Source: Zygnema cylindricum (Eukaryota; Streptophyta; Zygnematophyceae; Zygnematales; Zygnemataceae). Taken from it: 64,000 nucleotides of DNA. Below the pieces are notes generated by a model, which made no database searches, was not told where the DNA came from, and was given only the letters and a program-made list of their open reading frames with translations. The stretch covers positions 186,001 to 250,000 of the forward strand of contig JBBHKE010001258.1 of assembly GCA_037447655.1 (NCBI GenBank). Reading direction: 5' to 3'. A program made the translations under genes and the position numbers. Numbering within the stretch: position 1 is the first letter of the stretch; the number at the start of each line of letters is the position of its first letter. This document shows positions 59,281-64,000 of the stretch, one piece after another.

Positions 59281-60302
59281 ATGTCTCCAAACTCTTTTCC
59301 CGGATCTCAGAGGGGGCCATGTCCTCCCTTCCTCATGGCTGCGCCTTTTGCTGCCCCTCTCTCTCCTTCCCTTTTTCCAGTTTCTCCCTTCCCTCGTCCC
59401 CCGATGGCCCCCGCGTGGGAGATCGTTCTCTTCCATCCATCCATCTCCTCCTCCGACTCCTTCCTTCCTGCACCCTCTCGTCACCTTCCTCTGGGATTCC
59501 ACCTGTGACTTCCTGCTTCCATTCCTCCCTCCTACCGGTTATCGCTCCTCCTCCAAGGTCTCCTTTCGGCCTTATCCTCCGTCATCACCTTCTCCTTCCT
59601 TCATGTCCTTCCTCCGGCCTCTCCCCGTTATCTGGCCTGTCCCTTTCCTTCCCCTCTCCCTCTTCTTTCCCCTCCTTCGAACCTCTCCTGTCACCTCCCT
59701 GCCTCCACCATTCATGTCCACTTTCCCCTCCACCGGATTTTGTCCCTTCCTCTCTTCCGGCCTTCTTCCCAGCCCTTCCCTTGGAATTTCTGATCCCTTC
59801 CTCTCCCCCGGCCCTTCCCAGCCCTCCCTCCCCCCCGGCCTTTCCCTCTCCCCGAGCCCTCCTCGGGCATGATATCCCCCGCCAGACTTCTCCCTCCACC
59901 CCTCCCTCCACTCCTCCCTCCACCCCTCCCAGGAATGTGGAAGGGGAATACAAAGACCGGAATGTGGAAATGGAATTGGAGAAGTCTCGGGAAAACGACA
60001 AACTGCAATGCAAAAACGACAAAATCCAATGGGAAAGCGACAAATTGCAATGGGAAAACGACAAGATCCGATGGGAAAACGACAAACTGCAATGGGAAAA
60101 CAACAGAAAAAGGATGGAAAAAGATCTCCACGAGAAAGAAAAGTAAGCTGATTTTTTTTTTTTTTGGTTCGATGTTTTTCTGTGTCTGACACTGATAAAA
60201 AAAACGATAGGAAAAAAAAAGTGAATATGTTTTCAGTTTTTTTTTTTTTTTTTTTTTTTTCATTTGATAATTTTTCCTACTAACTCTTTTTTTGTACTTT
60301 TT
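59281..60302 (+). pseudogene. Gene A, unit 4: exon 1 with scrambled middle, truncated by gap
   Basis: The start (MSPNSFPGSQRG...) and the end (NVEGEYKDRNVEMELEKSRENDKLQ... LHEKEK, donor at 60143) match unit 3 almost exactly. The middle, 59408-59830, is a compressed version of the unit 3 sequence with many scattered deletions, so start and end are in different frames. Only a stub of intron 1 precedes the N gap; exons 2-4 are missing. The lesion pattern, confined to low-complexity sequence beside a gap, suggests a poor consensus in the assembly as much as real decay. Confidence 0.65.
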
Positions 60303-60312
60303 NNNNNNNNNN
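60303..60312. other. Assembly gap (10 N)
   Basis: Ten Ns inside gene A intron 1 of unit 4. Sequence to the right is unrelated to unit 3 intron 1, so a large, unsized piece is probably missing or a misjoin is present. Confidence 1.
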
Positions 60313-62641
60313 CGAAATTCTTTTTCTTAAACTTTAACACCTAGCATGAAGTTTTGACAATAGCTTGAAAAATGAGAATAAGGCTCCCATTTAGCATGCT
60401 AGACATGTCGACAGACGCCCTTCGCGCGATTTTTTTGTCCTTATCAATAACTGGGAGGGATTTACATTGCCCGGGCAAAATCCTCCTCGAAGGTCTCCGC
60501 CGCCCGCCAAATGTGCCCTCCCCCCAATGTCGAATACCACTACGGTAAATACAATCGACGGTGTACTGTACTTTCGGGGGGGGCATCGTTTCCTATAGGA
60601 TAATTACAAATTTACAATATTGCGTATGAAATATAAAATACGGCCTGACGTGGAGGGGTGAATCGTACAGTTCGAGGGTGAACCGCACGGTAATTTACCG
60701 CAGACAGCTGTACAGATCGTACGATTTACCCTCGGAATAAGAGTAAAAAGTTCGATAACAGTTTTGAAGTACGATCCACAATTTCAAATTCTTTTTCTTA
60801 AAGCTGCGGACCATCGTGACCGTCCAATATGACTAGACGGACGATTCAGATCGAGGATTTGGCAGTTAAGAAAATTCAAATTTGCATGGAGTCGAAGTGT
60901 AGGCTTTTTAGCGCACTTTGTCCGTGAAATTACAAATCTCGACCGTCAAATCTCGACCGTCAAATAGAACGGCAGTCAACATCCTAGCGCACACAGTTCA
61001 AATTCGAACTTCAATGAATCGAAACGTATGGTCAAATTCAAGTAGTTCGAATTCAGTTTCTAATGAATCAAATCTTTTTGTTTTGACTTTTGAGCGTTGT
61101 TCCATGATACAATTTTGTATCGGGTATTTTTGCTTGTAGAGATATAGCGGATCGGCTACCTCGGACATCAGGCTTTTACTTCCGATTCAGTATTCACACT
61201 TGTAAAATTTGATGTACTTTTTTAGATTGAAAATTGACGGCATTGGGCGACGATTGTGGACACTCGCCGGATTTCCACATTTTTTCCAAACGGCCGACAC
61301 ATAGTTTACGGTCACTTTCCGCAGCATTTCCCTCTCTATTCTACCAAAAGTATGCGACGGCCAATCGGGACCGCCCATGGCTGACTTGTTCGGCCGGCAG
61401 TTTAATTTCGGGCTCCTACAAAACTTTCATCATAGGGCTGCCCGTTATCTTTCGAGTCAACGTCAACTCAAGTATCAAATTCTGACTGGCAGGAATTGAC
61501 CGTACAGATTTCACACGCTTCAGGTAGATAATGCGGACCCGCGGATACTTTGTGTCTCGGGAATTCGAATCTTATTATGTCCCGGTTTCACGAGTTATTT
61601 ATTCCTCCAGGTCAAACCAACCTACCACCAACGTTTTCTAACTGCCACCTTGGAGTGGTCCGCTGTTGATGTTATCCTCCTCGTTCACACGCGCGAACAC
61701 GTGCCATTTCGGGGCTTTACATTTGGCAGTCGCACAAACTCACCTAAACATCCGCCACGTACACAGATCCTACCACGCTGCAGAGATCTCGCAATGTCCA
61801 TAACAAAAGCGACGTTCGCTGATGTGGAAGGCAAATCCTGGAATTTGGCAGCAAGCTCCAAAGATAGCGGACCAGCTGAAATGAGCCTAGCAACACGTCA
61901 GCACATTGCTGGTCGTCTCGCACCGACAAAGGCTCGTACAGTACTGTGGTCCCACCTCTCGTCATTGGCACGTGCGGTTATAGAAAATTCCGTTGATCCA
62001 TGTGAAATAAAGAGATGAAACTGGCCTGTTTTGAATTGCAATTGCAGCTGCTTACAAGAAGTTGCAGAGATTATTTAAAGTTGTATCTTTTTTGTTTCCC
62101 TTTTCCGTTTCTCTTTCTCTGGTTCAAATTCTGTGTTCAACTTTTTTAAACCGAGCCTTAAGGCAAAGGTAGGGCTAACCATTTTTTTTTTCGTTTTTTG
62201 TTTTTTTGCGTTTGTTCGTGTATCCTCTGGAGACATTCTATCGGATATATAAAAAAAGGTTTGCTCCTGCTTTGCTCGTTTAAAATGGCTGTTTTGTTTT
62301 TTATCTGTCTTCCAATATGGAGATTTGAGTTTTTTTGAGTTTGAGTTCGCTGAGCTTATTGATTTTTTTTTTTCACGGTTGTGCTTTTTCTCTTAGTATC
62401 ATTGTTGTTATTGTTACTTATTTCTACTATTAATATATAATTATTTACTGTTTTTTGTATGACAAGCTTTAACAACTCAATGAGTAACTTGGAAGGTTTA
62501 CTTTGACTTTTTCTGAAAACCTGTTTTTTCGCGGTTCTGGTTTATTTGTTTATTTTTTCGCTTATTCACCTATTAATTTATTTACTTATATTTCTTATTA
62601 TACTTACTATTTTTTCGATAATCTGCAGGTGAACTGCAAGT
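60313..62641. other. Region between gap and gene C
   Basis: 60640-60810 repeats 30960-31160 and 60800-61080 resembles 35187-35520. 61100-61640 shows nothing I can interpret. A 122-codon frame at 61650-62018 (MEWSAVDVILLVH...) has no recognisable domain, and I do not treat it as a gene. 62040-62640 is T-rich and could be the intron before 62642: TAATCTGCAG is at 62621-62630. Confidence 0.4.
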
Positions 62642-63608
62642 ATGAGTACCAACCAATCTCCCATCGGAAATGGAAACGGAAACAGAAACAGAAACGGAGC
62701 TCTCTCAGTTTCTGTTCCAGACTCTAATACTGGAAACGGAAAGCAAGAGTTTTGCAAGGATGACACAACACCAAATGTTAATGTGACAACACTGGAGGAA
62801 CTACAGGCACTGCAAAAGAAGAAATCCTATCCTTCTACCCCCAAAGGGAGTTCCAAAACAGATGAAGAGAGACAGAAAATGCAGATGGATTCTATCAGGT
62901 AATAAATATTATGTGATAAAGCTAATTATTCGCTGCTTATTATCAGATAATAGTAATAGGAAAGCTTGAAGTTTTGATTTAATTTGCAAATTGTGAGAAT
63001 GTTTTGTGTGAGAGTTTGTGAGAATTTACCAAAAAATGCGTGAAAAAAAGTTGTATTTGGTTGATGTGGGAGTTTTGACCTAATGTTGCTATGAGGTAAT
63101 TTAAAAATCTACTTGAATGAGTTTATTTTTGGTTTTTTTATTTTGTCCTCTATCACATCGAGCGTTTATCCTTATACAATTTGGCAATTTTGTGGCACAT
63201 CTGAAGAGAACAAGTATTCATTACGAAATCCTCCTTCCCTCCCTCCCTCCTCCCTCTCACCCTGTCCCTCATTTAAATTTTAGTCTGTTTGGTACAATTG
63301 TTTTCAGTGCCTCTCTCGCTTCCCTCACACAAGAGGAAGGTTCTCCCTCTGTCTCCCCCTCCTCCCTCCCTCCCTCCCTCCCTCAAACTTGATTGTTTGT
63401 TAAATATACCAACGTACTATTTGCAGTGCTTCCCTCGCCTCTCTCACTCGAGAGAAAGGTCCTCAAGTGGTTAAGGGCGATCCGGCCCGACAGTCATCTT
63501 CCAGGAAGGTTCCTGTCTCCACAGGACCCGTACACTTTCCGGAAAGACCGGCCGTCAGTGATTCGGCTCTCAAAGTCACCGGCATTCTCTACAATTTGTC
63601 TCCCGCTG
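62642..63608 (+). CDS. Gene C: unrecognised protein, two exons visible (partial)
   Basis: Exon 62642-62898 begins [19 protein letters not shown] and continues ...[17 protein letters not shown]...[11 protein letters not shown]...[11 protein letters not shown], ending at donor AG|GTAATA in phase 2. The acceptor at 63425-63426 (TTGCAG) opens a compatible exon 63427-63608 ([29 protein letters not shown]...LYNLSPA), which ends at G|GTAGGC in phase 1. An alternative acceptor at about 63306 starts a similar peptide ([11 protein letters not shown]) that soon stops, so one may be a duplicated or decoy exon. The GNGN-rich start resembles gene B coding. The 3' part lies further right or beyond the window. 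No known domain. Confidence 0.45.
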
Positions 63609-64000
63609 GTAGGCTTACGATATTATTACCGATTTTTTCCTTTCATTCTTGTTACAAAGACCCTTATTCTTGTTACCATTGTTCTCTACAATTTGTCTCA
63701 TGCTGGTATGCTACACTGCCCATCGCTATCAGTGAAAAGGAATTGTAAGTGTAAATTCGAAATTAGGAGATATATAATACTAAATTAGTGTTGAGAGATG
63801 TGACGACTTGTAGTCCACACTTCCTGAATTAGTGTTATTTTCTATTTTGTGATATTTCGTCAGAAAAAAACTGCAAACCATTGTATTTTTGCTGAATGTT
63901 CGTACCGAAATCCTGTTTCTAAAGTCAAAAGTTTTATTTCCAATATCTTGTCACTTAAAATCTTGTTACTAAAATTTTATTACCAAAATCATAATAGCTT
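63609..64000. other. Right-end sequence, probable intron of gene C
   Basis: TTCTCTACAATTTGTCTC with a following GCTGGTA occurs at about 63586-63611 and again at 63690-63709, a short direct duplication of the exon 2 end and its donor. The rest is AT-rich without further exons I can support. Confidence 0.35.

Larger units (their letters stand above)
53180..60302. repeat. Large duplicated segment, copy 2 of 2 (mate 40438-47700)
   Basis: Colinear with 40438-47700. The left edge falls inside a transposon-like element. The right edge is lost at the N gap at 60303. It contains repeat S copy 3 (54044-55545), the ACGGAAA tandem repeat (55685-56700), the hAT-like element (56978-57768) and gene A exon 1 of unit 4. 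Confidence 0.8.

Noticed and set aside
61650-62018. 122-codon frame as a gene
   Set aside because: No domain, no paralogue in the window, no splice partner identified. Could be an exon of gene C, but no supporting phase or donor is evident.

Overview
This is nuclear eukaryotic DNA: long AT-rich non-coding stretches, polyT-rich spliceosomal introns with GT..AG ends, plant-style LTR retrotransposons, tRNA-derived repeats, MITE-like elements and two 10-base N gaps (38811-38820, 60303-60312). Copia and Gypsy relics plus clustered CACGTG boxes fit a member of the green (streptophyte) lineage. A charophyte such as Chara is only a guess, because no taxonomically decisive gene is present. No rRNA gene, functional tRNA gene, CRISPR array or bacterial operon was found.

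The window is dominated by one duplicated block, seen four times in different states: about 5555-17450 (unit 1), 23149-30300 (unit 2), 42865-52101 (unit 3) and 55555-60302 (unit 4, cut by a gap). Each block has a conserved upstream region, then gene A on the plus strand. Units 1-3 also carry gene B remnants on the minus strand, pointing towards gene A. Gene A has four exons with compatible splice phases. It encodes a Pro/Ser-rich N-terminal half, two coiled coils made of 7-residue repeats, and a C-terminal hydrophobic tail anchor. Units 2 (710 aa) and 3 (513 aa) read intact, unit 1 is a promoterless pseudogene, and unit 4 has a frame-broken exon 1 and loses the rest at the gap. I do not recognise the family.

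Mobile elements surround and break these blocks. At 12703-16826 a Copia-like element with two LTRs and a decayed Gag splits unit 1. Solo LTRs sit at 34146-35172 (CTTAT target duplication) and 37085-38103 (GCCCC), with two further LTR pieces at 18725-19683 and 38441-38810. All these LTRs carry an antisense tRNA-like segment with a B-box. Harbinger-type elements with GGG-starting ends and 3-bp TNA target duplications lie at 4252-5203, 19836-20649, 31362-32027 and 32873-33819. A hAT-like element is present in units 3 and 4 and absent from the matching site in unit 1. A Gypsy pol 3' end with a PHD-like finger is at 52098-52872.

Two chimeric pieces (about 17815-18571 and 39120-39952) join a tRNA-like head, the gene A promoter and leader, and an inverted copy of gene A intron 1 plus the exon 1 tail. 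They could produce RNA antisense to gene A. At the right end, 62642-63608 holds two phase-compatible exons of another unrecognised plus-strand gene (gene C), which shares the GGAAAC-type low-complexity coding with gene B. The segment 40438-47700 is duplicated at 53180-60302, about 12.7 kb away.
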